Shown here: piece after piece, positions 8,948 to 16,919 of the stretch | Numbering within the stretch: the stretch's first letter is position 1 | Layout of the letters: every line of letters begins with the position of its first letter | Origin: Streptomyces albus subsp. albus | Lineage (GTDB): Bacteria > Actinomycetota > Actinomycetes > Streptomycetales > Streptomycetaceae | Length of the DNA stretch: 64,000 bases | NCBI RefSeq assembly: GCF_000719865.1 | Contig: NZ_JOID01000033.1 | Coordinates: 38,877 to 102,876 of the forward strand | Direction: 5' to 3' | Notes under the pieces: model-generated | The model's database searches: none | What the model saw: only the letters and a program-made list of their open reading frames with translations | Told to the model about the DNA's origin: nothing | Program-made: the position numbers and the translations under genes

Positions 8948-10267
8948 TCAGCTCGCCGCGGGCGCCTCGTCCCCGGCGGCCCGCAGGCGGACCGGGAGTT
9001 CCCGGTAGTCGTTGCCGATGAAGGAGGGCTGCGGTCGCAGATCGTCCGGCCCGCACGCCAGGCTCAGTCCGGGGAAGCGCTCGAACAGCGCGGTCAGCGC
9101 GATCCGCCCCTCCAGCCGGGCCAGAGGCGCGCCGAGGCAGAAGTGGATGCCGTGGCCGAAGGCCAGGTGCTGCTTGTCCGCCCGGTCGATGTCGAACGCG
9201 TCCCGCTCCGCGTGGAGTTCCGGATCGCGCCCGTGGGCGCCGAACCCGATCAGCACGAGGTCGCCGGGGCGGAGGACGACGCCCTCGCCGAGGTCGATGT
9301 CCGCGGTGGCGTAGCGCAGCGGCATATTCATGATCGGAGGGTGCAGGCGCAGGCTCTCCTCGATCACATCATCCCAGCGGTCCGGCTCGGCGAGCACGGT
9401 GGCGAGCTGCTCCGGGTGGGTCAGCATCGCCTCGACGGCGTGGTCGATGAGGGAGACGGCGGTCTCGCTGCCGGCGCCGATCATCAGGATCAGCGTGCTG
9501 ACCAGCTCCTCCTCGCTGAGCTGGTCGCCGTCCTCCTCGTGGGCGGCGAGGAGGAGGGCGGTCATGTCCTCGGCGCGCGCGGTGCGCTTGCTCTCGATGA
9601 GGGTGTGCATGGCGGCGAACAGGTCGCGGCGGGTGGCCATGGCCTGCTCGGTGGTGGCGCTGGTGTCGAGCACGGCGTCGATGACGCGGAGCATCTCGGG
9701 GCGCTGCTCCGCGGGCACCCCGAAGAGGTCGCAGATCACCCGGGTGGGCACCGGGTAGGAGAAGCGGGCGCGGAGGTCCACCACGGGGTGCTCGCCCGGG
9801 TCCAGCGCCTCCAGATCGTCCAGGAGAGCGGTGACGATCGCCTCCACGGCCGGGCGCATGGCCTCGATCCGGCGCGGGGTGAACGCCTTGCCGACGAGGG
9901 AGCGCAGCCGTTTGTGGTCGTCCCCGTCGCTGGTGAACATGGAGACGACGTCCACCCAGGAGGTCAGCCAGGGGTGGGAGCCGGGCCGGTGGCTGGGCCA
10001 GCTCTTGCGGGCGTCCTTGGATATATGGGGGTGGGACAGCAGGTGCTTGGCGGTCTCCCCGCGGGTGACGGACCAGGCGGTGAGGCCGCCGGGCAGCAGG
10101 ACCGGGGTGGCCGGCCCGGCGGCGCGCAGCTCGTCGGTCTGGGCGTAGAGCCGGCGGCCGCTGGTGTCGAGGGTGACGGGTGCGGCGGGTTCGGCGCGGG
10201 CCGCGGGGCCGGCCGTGGCGGCGGGGGTGGTGTCGGCGGCCGGGGTGCTGACGGGGGTGCTGGTCAC
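8948..10267 (-). CDS. Cytochrome P450, CYP154-like, last gene of the conservon operon
   Basis: 439 residues. The start is GTG at 10267, preceded by a near-perfect Shine-Dalgarno (AGGAGGT), and it overlaps the upstream P450 stop (GTGA). Canonical features are all present: I-helix GAGSETA, K-helix EESLR (intact ExxR), the PERF-like region and the heme loop FGHGIHFCLGAPLAR with proximal ligand C377. The N-terminal 35 residues are alanine/proline/threonine-rich and probably disordered. CYP154 members often sit beside CYP157 members downstream of conservons and hydroxylate steroid-, flavonoid- or polyketide-like substrates in vitro. The physiological substrate is unknown. Co-translation with the ExxR-less partner suggests the two act together or under the same signal. 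Confidence 0.92.
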   Translation of the reverse strand: MTSTPVSTPAADTTPAATAGPAARAEPAAPVTLDTSGRRLYAQTDELRAAGPATPVLLPGGLTAWSVTRGETAKHLLSHPHISKDARKSWPSHRPGSHPWLTSWVDVVSMFTSDGDDHKRLRSLVGKAFTPRRIEAMRPAVEAIVTALLDDLEALDPGEHPVVDLRARFSYPVPTRVICDLFGVPAEQRPEMLRVIDAVLDTSATTEQAMATRRDLFAAMHTLIESKRTARAEDMTALLLAAHEEDGDQLSEEELVSTLILMIGAGSETAVSLIDHAVEAMLTHPEQLATVLAEPDRWDDVIEESLRLHPPIMNMPLRYATADIDLGEGVVLRPGDLVLIGFGAHGRDPELHAERDAFDIDRADKQHLAFGHGIHFCLGAPLARLEGRIALTALFERFPGLSLACGPDDLRPQPSFIGNDYRELPVRLRAAGDEAPAAS

Positions 10268-11499
10268 GCGGTACCTCCTGAGAATGCGGCGGCAGGGAGT
10301 GGTACGTCTTCCTGCTGAGGCCGGAAGGTGACGTGCATCGAGGCGGGGCACTGGTGGAACGGCCCGTGCCGGTTGGGCACGGAGTCCTCGGTCAGCTCCA
10401 GGTCCCAGAGCCGGTCGAGGACGGTCTCGATGGCGGTCCGCGCGATGACCGTGGCCTGGCCGGCGGCCGGGCAGCGGTGCGGTCCGGCGGACCACGCCAG
10501 GTGGGAGCGGTTCTCGTAGCCGAGGCCGGCCAGGGCCGGGTCCGTGTTGGCGGCGGCGTGGCTGATGAGGATGGGCACGCCCGGCGGGATCGGCACCCCG
10601 TGCAGCTGGGTGGGGTAACGGGCGTAGTGCGCCGAGAAGTTGGCCATGGGGGAATGGGTCCACAGGGCCTTCTCCAGGGCGCGGGCGACGGTGACGGCGC
10701 CGCCGGTGAGGTCGCCGGCGTAGCGGTCGTCGCTGAGCAGGAGCCGCAGGCCGTGCGCGATCCAGGCGGCGGTGGGGATGGTGCCCGCGCCGACGGCCAC
10801 GACGAGCTGGTGCAGGATCTCGTCGTCGGTCAGGCCGCTGGGGTGGGCGAGCAGCCAGGAGGTGAAGTCCTGCCCCGGGCGCAGTTTGCGGAACTCCCGC
10901 AGTTCCGCCAGGCAGGCCGCCAGGTCGGCCGCGGCCCGTCCCGCCTCCGGCCCGGCGTTGATCATGCCCTGGCAGGCGGTGACCATCCGGTTGGAGAACT
11001 CCGGCGGGCAGCCGAGGATGTCGGCGAAGACGAACAGCGGCACCATGTCCGCGAACTGGGTCATCAGGTCCGCCCGCCCCTCGGGGGCGAAGTGGGCCAC
11101 GAGCGCGGCGGCGTGGGCGCGGGTGGTCTCCCGCAGCTGGTGCGGGCTGATCCGGGCGAGGCAGTCGTCCATGGCCCGGCGGAGGCGTTCGTGCCGTTCC
11201 CCGTCCGCGTAGAGCAGGCTGGGACGCCAGGCCATCAGGGCGAGGACGGGGCTGTCCGGCGGGACCTGCCCCTGCTGCAGCGCCGCCCAGGCGCGGGAGT
11301 CCTTGGCGTACGTCTCGGTGTCGTTGAGCAAGTCGATCGCGGCGCGGTGGCCGGTCACGACCAGGGCGTGCACCCCGTCGGCGATCTCGGCCCAGGCGAC
11401 CGGGGCGGTCTCCCGCAGGGCGTCGTAGGCGTCCTGCGGGCGGGCCGCGAAGTCCGCGCCGTGCAGCACGGGGCAGCGGGGGGTTGACGGCCGGTTCAT
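10264..11499 (-). CDS. Cytochrome P450, CYP157-like, lacking the ExxR motif
   Basis: 411 residues. The heme-binding loop is present but divergent (SAGPHRCPAAGQ, C343 the presumed thiolate ligand). At the K-helix, where P450s have ExxR, this protein reads E276-K-A-L279, so the arginine is missing. This exact oddity is known for the CYP157 family of streptomycetes, which are typically encoded in conservons next to a CYP154. The I-helix (VGAGTIPTAAW) also lacks the usual acid-alcohol pair, so oxygen activation may be altered. ATG at 11499 overlaps the stop of the conservon GTPase gene (ATGA). It may be a non-canonical or regulatory P450; the function is unknown. Confidence 0.9.
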   Translation of the reverse strand: MNRPSTPRCPVLHGADFAARPQDAYDALRETAPVAWAEIADGVHALVVTGHRAAIDLLNDTETYAKDSRAWAALQQGQVPPDSPVLALMAWRPSLLYADGERHERLRRAMDDCLARISPHQLRETTRAHAAALVAHFAPEGRADLMTQFADMVPLFVFADILGCPPEFSNRMVTACQGMINAGPEAGRAAADLAACLAELREFRKLRPGQDFTSWLLAHPSGLTDDEILHQLVVAVGAGTIPTAAWIAHGLRLLLSDDRYAGDLTGGAVTVARALEKALWTHSPMANFSAHYARYPTQLHGVPIPPGVPILISHAAANTDPALAGLGYENRSHLAWSAGPHRCPAAGQATVIARTAIETVLDRLWDLELTEDSVPNRHGPFHQCPASMHVTFRPQQEDVPLPAAAFSGGTA

Positions 11500-12089
11500 C
11501 GGGCGGGCTCCAGGCTGGGGCGGCGGAGGATCTGGGTGACGAGGGAGATGAGGCCCTGCTTGGCGGAGTCGCGGAAGCGGGCGTCCAGCCGGACGAGCGG
11601 GGTGTCCTCGTCCATGCTGAGGGCGTCGCGCAGTTCGGCGTCGCTGTAGTCCGGCGCTCCGTCGAACTCGTTGACGGCGACGGTGTAGGGCAGCCCGGTG
11701 TCCTCCAGCAGGTCGATGGAGTCGAAGCTCTGGTCGAGCCGGCGGGTGTCGGCCAGGACGAGTCCGCCCAGCGCGCCCTCCATCAGCGAGCGCACCATGG
11801 CGCGGAAGCGGGGCTGGCCGGGGGCGCCGAAGAGGTAGAGGACGATGTCCTCGGTGAGGGTGAGGCGGCCGAAGTCCATGGCGACGGTGGTGGTGTCCTT
11901 GCCCTCCATCCCGCGGAGGTCGTCCACGAGTTCACCGGCCCGGGTCATCTGCTCCTCGGTGCGCATCGGCCGGATCTCCGACACGGAGCCGACGTAGGTG
12001 GTCTTGCCTACGGCGAAGGGCCCGAGAATGACGATCTTCACCGACTGTGCGTCGGCGGGCAGATAGCGGTCAGAGCGCGTGGAGTGCAT
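11496..12089 (-). CDS. cvnD: Conservon GTP-binding protein (CvnD)
   Basis: 197-residue small GTPase of the CvnD/MglA-like class. The P-loop is GPFAVGKTT near residue 23, the switch region GAPGQPRFR stands in for DxxG, and VNEFDG is the N/TKxD-equivalent base-recognition motif. It overlaps the DUF742 gene by 20 bases and the CYP157-like gene by 4, so the whole conservon appears to be one translationally coupled unit. Conservon proteins are thought to form a membrane-associated complex resembling eukaryotic G-protein signalling, which affects aerial growth and antibiotic production in characterised cases. Which numbered conservon this corresponds to cannot be told from sequence alone. Confidence 0.92.
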   Translation of the reverse strand: MHSTRSDRYLPADAQSVKIVILGPFAVGKTTYVGSVSEIRPMRTEEQMTRAGELVDDLRGMEGKDTTTVAMDFGRLTLTEDIVLYLFGAPGQPRFRAMVRSLMEGALGGLVLADTRRLDQSFDSIDLLEDTGLPYTVAVNEFDGAPDYSDAELRDALSMDEDTPLVRLDARFRDSAKQGLISLVTQILRRPSLEPAR

Positions 12090-12426
12090 CCAGGATCCTC
12101 TCCAGCAGTGCCATGTCGTGCTGCTGAGCGGCGGGAACGGGTGAGCGGGCGACCAGGTGGCCGCTGTCCACCAGCCCGGAGACGATCACCTTGGTGACCG
12201 CGCCCGGGAGTTGCAGGTGGTGGCCGACCTCCGCGACGGAGAGCACTCCGGGCAGACAGAGGTCCATCACCCGGTGCGCGTGGGAACTCAGACCGGTCAG
12301 GGGCATCTTGTGGTCGGCGATGAGCAGGGTCGCCTCGTCGAGGCTGGTACGGGAGGGGGTGGCGCGGCCGCCGGTGACGGTGTACGACCGCACCATCCCC
12401 CGGCGGCGGTGCGCGGGGGGCGTCAT
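12070..12426 (-). CDS. cvnC: Conservon DUF742 protein (CvnC)
   Basis: 118 residues and typical of the DUF742 family. It has RRGMVRSYTVTGGRA near the N-terminus and a winged-helix-like central part (HAHRVMDLC, SVAEVGHHLQLP, VIVSGLVDSGHL). It lies between the roadblock and GTPase genes in the invariant conservon order. Its ATG at 12426 overlaps the upstream stop (ATGA). In studied conservons CvnC joins the complex of sensor, roadblock protein and GTPase. No catalytic residues are expected. Confidence 0.92.
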   Translation of the reverse strand: MTPPAHRRRGMVRSYTVTGGRATPSRTSLDEATLLIADHKMPLTGLSSHAHRVMDLCLPGVLSVAEVGHHLQLPGAVTKVIVSGLVDSGHLVARSPVPAAQQHDMALLERILDALHAL

Positions 12427-12875
12427 GAGGTCCGGGCCGGGGCCGGCCGTTCCCGGGCTTCCAGGACCGGGCGGAGCCCTCTGATCATCTTCATGGTGGC
12501 GGTGATGGCCACCGCCACCTCCTGGCTCATGGAGTCGCCCCGCACCGAGACCCCGACGCCGGTGCGCCGGCCGGCGGCGAAGACGAGGACGGTGTGGTCC
12601 TTCATGTCGCTGACGATGTGCCGCCAGGTCAGCCGGCCGTCGCCGTCGGCGTCGCCGTCGTTCAGGCCGCAGAAGCCGGAGAGGTCCTGGTTGAGCGCCT
12701 TCATCCCGGAGAAGGCGGCGCAGGCGCGCTCGGCGTCCTCCCGGGAGAGCCCGTCGGAGGCGGCCAGCAGCAGGCCGTCGGAGGTGAACAGCAGGACGTT
12801 CACGATCCCGCGTTCCCGGGCGAGTTCGTTGAGGGCCCAGGTCATGTCCACGGTGTCGGCGGTGTGCTCAGTCAT
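12423..12875 (-). CDS. cvnB: Conservon roadblock/LC7 protein (CvnB)
   Basis: 150-residue roadblock/LC7-domain protein (WALNELARERGIVNVLLFTSDGLLLAAS, then MSQEVAVAITATMKMIRGL). Such proteins are small alpha/beta scaffolds that bind Ras-like GTPases, fitting its place between the sensor CvnA and the GTPase CvnD. The start codon overlaps the end of cvnA by 8 bases (ATGACTGA) and its stop overlaps cvnC. An aspartate/glycine-rich insertion (NDGDADGDG) is a local peculiarity. Confidence 0.92.
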   Translation of the reverse strand: MTEHTADTVDMTWALNELARERGIVNVLLFTSDGLLLAASDGLSREDAERACAAFSGMKALNQDLSGFCGLNDGDADGDGRLTWRHIVSDMKDHTVLVFAAGRRTGVGVSVRGDSMSQEVAVAITATMKMIRGLRPVLEARERPAPARTS

Positions 12876-14271
12876 CGGTGGGGGTTCCTCCGGTGTCGGG
12901 CGCGGCGTATCCGGCGCTGAGTGCGCGTCGCATCTGGTCGAAGCCGGCAGCGAGGGTGTCGGGGTCGGTGGTGTCGGAGGCCGCCTCCTGGGAGGGGCCC
13001 TCCGGTGTCCGGGTGCGGCCGCGGCGGCGCCGTTTCGGCAGGCCGGACTCGGTGGACAGCGGGGGCTCGGCCGGGGTGCCGCGGCCGTCCACGGGGGCCG
13101 GGGACGGCACGGGGACCGGGTCCGGGGCGGCCGGGCCGGGAGTCTCCGGGCGGACGGCTGCCGCGGCGCGTCCGGCGGACCCGGCGTCCGGGCCGATGCG
13201 CACCGCCCCGGTGTCGTCCGGGGCGTCCCCCATCAGCGCGCCGGGCACCAGGATCACTGCCTTGACCCCGCCGCCCGCGGAGGGGGCCCCGACGTCGGCG
13301 CGGAATCCGTAGTCGCCCGCGAGGCGGCCCACGATCGCGAACCCGAGCTGCCGCTCGTCCCGCAGGTTCGTGACATCCATGACGGTGCTCTGCCGCAGCA
13401 GCCGCTCCGCCTCCTCCCGCTGGAAGACGTTCATGCCGAGGCCGGTGTCCTCGACCACGATGCTGTAGCCGCTCTGCACCTCCTGGACATAGACCGTGAC
13501 CTGGTCGCTGGAGTAGGAGGTGGCGTTGTTCAGCAGCTCCGTGAGGGCGACGGTGACCGGCTCGACCACCCGGCCCTCGACGAACAGCTCGGCGGTGCGC
13601 GGGAGATAGGTGAAGGAGACCCGGTCGTAGGCGTCGATCCGGCCCCGGGCGCTCTCGACGATCTCGCGGAAGGTGCAGTTGGCGCGCTGGACGCCGGGCC
13701 AGGAGCCGGCGAGGATCCGCAGCCGCTGCAGGGTGTGCAGGGCGCGGGTCGCGAAGTGGTCGATGTCCGTGAGGCTCTGGTGGTAGGCGCCGGCGGCCGG
13801 ATACTTGTCCAGTTCCTCGTCGATCTTCATCTGCAGCCGGACGAGGTAGGTCTGCGCCTCGTCGGCGATCCCCCGCACCCCGGCGCGCGCGTCCCGGCCG
13901 ATGCTCTCCCGGGTGATCGCCACGGCCTCGCGCACCAGGTCTTCCGCCGCGCTGTACGCGCTGTCGACGGGGGTGCCCTTGAGGTCGGGCTCCAGCAGGC
14001 CGGGGACGACGACACCCGGGTGTCCGCGCGCTTCGACGTCGACCACGGCGGGCAGCCGCCGTTCGACGAGGTGCCGGGCCTCGGACTCCGCCGCCCGGTT
14101 GGCGTACCGCTCCAGCTCGGCCCGCTGCCGGGCCCGTTCGCTCTGCTCTTCCACGGCTGCTTTGGCCTGTTTCAGACGCTGTCTGCCACGGGTCTGATGC
14201 ACCAGCGCCGCCAGGGTGGCGGCCAGGCCGCCACCGAGGAAGAGCTCCGGTAAGAGGTGGGATTCGATCAT
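12868..14271 (-). CDS. cvnA: Conservon sensor histidine-kinase-like protein (CvnA)
   Basis: 467 residues. ATG at 14271 follows AGGACG. It has one N-terminal membrane segment (LFLGGGLAATLAALVHQ), a charged helical region, and an ATP-binding HATPase domain (LTELLNNATSYSS N-box, EDTGLGM G1 box, LGFAIVGRLAGDYG G2 box). A long proline/arginine-rich tail precedes the stop. CvnA proteins resemble histidine kinases but usually lack the phospho-acceptor histidine, and no clear H-box is visible here. Codon 7 is TTA (14251-14253), so expression of the whole conservon may need the bldA tRNA. It is the first gene of a six-gene overlapping operon running to the CYP154-like gene. Confidence 0.92.
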   Translation of the reverse strand: MIESHLLPELFLGGGLAATLAALVHQTRGRQRLKQAKAAVEEQSERARQRAELERYANRAAESEARHLVERRLPAVVDVEARGHPGVVVPGLLEPDLKGTPVDSAYSAAEDLVREAVAITRESIGRDARAGVRGIADEAQTYLVRLQMKIDEELDKYPAAGAYHQSLTDIDHFATRALHTLQRLRILAGSWPGVQRANCTFREIVESARGRIDAYDRVSFTYLPRTAELFVEGRVVEPVTVALTELLNNATSYSSDQVTVYVQEVQSGYSIVVEDTGLGMNVFQREEAERLLRQSTVMDVTNLRDERQLGFAIVGRLAGDYGFRADVGAPSAGGGVKAVILVPGALMGDAPDDTGAVRIGPDAGSAGRAAAAVRPETPGPAAPDPVPVPSPAPVDGRGTPAEPPLSTESGLPKRRRRGRTRTPEGPSQEAASDTTDPDTLAAGFDQMRRALSAGYAAPDTGGTPTDD

Positions 14272-14702
14272 TGACGTCCTTGAACGGGTGAACGGGACGG
14301 CGGACACGGGGCACCGGCCGCCGGAGACGGCGGCGGGCGCCCTGGCATGGCGGTCACGCTCCCCACGCTCCCCCTGCTCCGGGTCCGGCCTTCGGAAGAA
14401 AAACGTCAACATTGCCCCCAAGGAGGCAAGTTGGCGACCCTCCGAGGCAAAAACGGAACTTCGGAGAGTCGGCGGCGCCGACCCTATCGAACGTCTGCAC
14501 CCGGCCGGGCGGTAGCACCAAGATGTTGCCCGCGCACACACGGTCGTCACATGGTGTGCGAACGGAATTCGTCTGGAAACCGTGGGTAACTCCGCGCCGC
14601 CGGCGCCGCGCGCCCTCGCACGCCGCGCGGCCGGGGCGCGGGGGCCGGTCAACCGGTCCGGGGCGCGGGGACCGACACCCTCGGTCCGGGCGGCGGATCC
14701 CC
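14272..14702. other. Conservon promoter region and xdhC terminator
   Basis: 431 bases with no supported gene. The half next to cvnA (14390-14590) is relatively AT-rich and should hold the conservon promoter. The half next to xdhC contains GC-rich dyads, including ggaccga-caccc-tcggtcc (14669-14687), which could terminate xdhC. Short frames on either strand here look like chance. Confidence 0.4.
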
Positions 14703-16082
14703 TCAGGCCCGCGGCCTGCCCCCGGGGCCCGGCTGCCCCTGCGGCGTAGTGACGGGCACGGCGGCGGGGGCGGGCACCGGTTCGGGGGCGGAGGCGGACG
14801 CGGGCTCCGGGGCGGGGCCGGGGGCGGGTTCCGGGGCGTGGATGCTGCCCGTCAGGCCGGAGAGGCGGCTTCCGGTGGCGCCCGTGCGATCGGCGACGAT
14901 CTCGGCGGCGATGCTCACGGCGGTCTCCTCCGGGGTCCGCGCGCCCAGGTCGAGACCGATGGGCGAGGCCAGCCGGGCGAGTTCGGGCTCGGCGAGCCCG
15001 GCCGCGCGCAGCCGGTCCAGGCGGTCGAGATGGGTGCGGCGGGAGCCCATCGCGCCGACGTACGCGAGCGGCAGGCGGAGCGCGACGGCGAGCACCGGGA
15101 CGTCGAACTTGGGGTCGTGGGTGAGGACGCAGACGGCGGTCCGCCCGTCGGTCCGTCCGGCCGCCGCCTCGGCGCGCAGATAGCGGTCCGGCCAGTCGAC
15201 CACCACCTCGTGCGCGTCCGGGAAGCGGCGGCGGGTGGCGAAGACGGGCCGGGCGTCGCAGACGGTCACGCGGTGGCCGAGGAACGCCCCGATCCGGGCC
15301 AGGGCCGCGGCGAAGTCGACGGCGCCGAACACGATCAGCCGGGGAGGCGCGGCGTGGACGGCCACGAAGAACCGCAGCTCCTCGCCGGGGCACCGCCCGT
15401 CGTAGCCGTAACCCAGGGTGCCGCCGCGCCCGGCGGCCAGCATCGCGCGGGCGTCGGCGGTGACGGCGGCGTCCAGGGCCGGGCTGCCGAGGGAGCCGGC
15501 GGCGCGGTCGGGCCCGACCACCAGATGCCGGCCGAGGCGGCCCTCCGGGTCCGGGCCCCGGTTCTCCCCTCGCGGCCGGGCGCCGCCGTGGGCACCGCGG
15601 CCACTGCCGTCGGGACCACGACCGCCGGCACCTCCGCTGCCGTCACCTCCACTGCCGTCGCTGCCGGCGTCACCGCCGCCGGTGCGGTGCGCCGCCACGC
15701 AGGTGACCACGGCCACCGGCTCCCCCGCCCGGATGGCCCGCGCCGCCTCTCCGAGCTCCGGGAACGTCGTCCGGTCGACGCGCTCGACGAAGAGTTCGAC
15801 CGTACCGCCGCAGGTCAGCCCGACCGCGAAGGCGTCGTCGTCGGCGACCCCGTAGGACTGGAGCAACGGCGGGGCCCCGGCCGCCACTTCGGCCGCGAGT
15901 TCGTGCACCGCCGCCTCCACGCACCCGCCCGACACGCTCCCGGCCGCCGTGCCGCCGGGGCCGACCAGCATGGTCGCGCCCGGCTGCCGGGGCGACGAGC
16001 GCCACGTGCCCACGACGGTGGCCATCCCGACCGGTTCCCCGGCCCGCCACCAGCGCTCCAGGTCCTCCAGTACGTCCCGCAC
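14703..16082 (-). CDS. xdhC: XdhC/CoxI family molybdenum-cofactor maturation protein
   Basis: 459 residues from GTG at 16082 (GGGAG seven bases upstream; a TTG at 16109 is an alternative). The N-terminal XdhC domain shows WRSSPRQPGATMLV and SVSGGCVEAAV. The C-terminal Rossmann domain contains RLIVFGAVDFAAAL, VCDARPVFA, VVVDWPDRYL, LTHDPKFDVP and YVGAMGSRRTH. The linker of about 155-205 is a glycine/serine low-complexity stretch and the last 50 residues are alanine/proline/glutamate-rich. XdhC binds the molybdenum cofactor, promotes its sulfuration and delivers it to xanthine dehydrogenase-family enzymes. The divergent oxidoreductase operon 85 bases away is the obvious client. Confidence 0.92.
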   Translation of the reverse strand: MRDVLEDLERWWRAGEPVGMATVVGTWRSSPRQPGATMLVGPGGTAAGSVSGGCVEAAVHELAAEVAAGAPPLLQSYGVADDDAFAVGLTCGGTVELFVERVDRTTFPELGEAARAIRAGEPVAVVTCVAAHRTGGGDAGSDGSGGDGSGGAGGRGPDGSGRGAHGGARPRGENRGPDPEGRLGRHLVVGPDRAAGSLGSPALDAAVTADARAMLAAGRGGTLGYGYDGRCPGEELRFFVAVHAAPPRLIVFGAVDFAAALARIGAFLGHRVTVCDARPVFATRRRFPDAHEVVVDWPDRYLRAEAAAGRTDGRTAVCVLTHDPKFDVPVLAVALRLPLAYVGAMGSRRTHLDRLDRLRAAGLAEPELARLASPIGLDLGARTPEETAVSIAAEIVADRTGATGSRLSGLTGSIHAPEPAPGPAPEPASASAPEPVPAPAAVPVTTPQGQPGPGGRPRA

Positions 16083-16148
16083 GCGCGATCTCCCATCCGG
16101 TTGCCGCAACCCGGCGCCCGACCCGGTTCCCGAGGCCCGGCTCCCGCA

Positions 16149-16190
16149 ATGTAAGAGGATGATACATTGCCATGTATGAGCCTCTTACAT
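16149..16190. promoter_or_regulatory. Long operator-like palindrome over the oxidoreductase start codon
   Basis: Two 19-base arms, 16149-16167 (ATGTAAGAGGATGATACAT) and 16172-16190 (ATGTATGAGCCTCTTACAT), are reverse complements at all but the three central positions of each arm and are separated by TGCC. The element is unusually AT-rich for this DNA and lies in the xdhC/oxidoreductase divergent gap, covering the start of the Fe-S subunit. A dimeric or tetrameric repressor (TetR, MarR or GntR type) is the likeliest user. The TetR encoded at 20458 is a candidate. The element could also fold in mRNA and hide the start. Confidence 0.75.
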
Positions 16191-16919
16191 ACCGCCTCGA
16201 CCAGCGAGATCACGCTGCGCGTCAACGGGGAGGAGCACCATCTGACCGTGGACAACCGTTCCACGCTGCTCGACACGCTGCGCGAAGAACTGCGCCTGAC
16301 CGGCGCGAAGAAGGGGTGTGACCACGGACAGTGCGGCGCCTGCACGGTCCTGGTCGGCGGAGAGCGGATCAACAGCTGCCTCACACTCACCGTGACCACC
16401 GAGGGGCGCGACATCGTCTCGATCGAGGGTGTGGCCGCTCTCGCCGACGGGACGGCGGGCGCGGGAACGGCGGCCGGTACGGGAACGGCGGGAACGGCCG
16501 ACGGGACGGACGGGGTGGCCGCGGCGGACGGAACGGCCGCGGCGGACGGAACGGCCGCGGCGGACGGCCTCCACCCGGTCCAGCGGGCCTTCCTCGCTCA
16601 CGACGGCCTCCAGTGCGGCTACTGCACCCCCGGCCAGATCTGCTCCGCCATCGGCGCCCTCGGCGAGGCCGCCCGCGGCTGGCCCAGCCGGGTGACCGGG
16701 GACCCGGTGGCGGGCGTGGCCGGCACCGCCGGGCTGACGCCCGAGGAGGTCCGCGAACGCATGAGCGGCAACCTCTGCCGCTGCGGCGCCTATCAGGGCA
16801 TCGTGGCCGCCGTCCTGGAGGCCGCGGGAGCGGACCGGGGTGAGCACGGCCCCGCCACGCCGGCCGGATCCGCCGGCCCCGCCGGATCCGCCGCGCCGTC
16901 CCGGAGGAGCCCGCGATGA
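16176..16919 (+). CDS. Molybdenum aldehyde/xanthine oxidoreductase, 2Fe-2S subunit
   Basis: 247 residues from ATG 16176. TTG at 16167 is a real alternative because AAGAGG sits 8 bases before it. The N-terminal plant-type [2Fe-2S] domain has KKGCDHGQCGACTVL (C48, C53, C56). The second, all-helical [2Fe-2S] domain has LQCGYCTPGQ and NLCRCGAYQGI. Between them is a low-complexity alanine/glycine/aspartate/threonine insertion encoded partly by an 18-bp tandem repeat. The subunit passes electrons from the molybdopterin centre to the FAD subunit. Codon 4 is a rare TTA lying within the palindrome. The next gene overlaps by 4 bases (ATGA). Confidence 0.93.
   Translation: MSLLHTASTSEITLRVNGEEHHLTVDNRSTLLDTLREELRLTGAKKGCDHGQCGACTVLVGGERINSCLTLTVTTEGRDIVSIEGVAALADGTAGAGTAAGTGTAGTADGTDGVAAADGTAAADGTAAADGLHPVQRAFLAHDGLQCGYCTPGQICSAIGALGEAARGWPSRVTGDPVAGVAGTAGLTPEEVRERMSGNLCRCGAYQGIVAAVLEAAGADRGEHGPATPAGSAGPAGSAAPSRRSPR
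16521..16567. repeat. 18-bp in-frame tandem repeat in the 2Fe-2S subunit gene
   Basis: Two and a half copies of gcggcggacggaacggcc, encoding AADGTA units in the linker between the two Fe-S domains. Copy number could vary between strains without breaking the frame. Confidence 0.9.
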
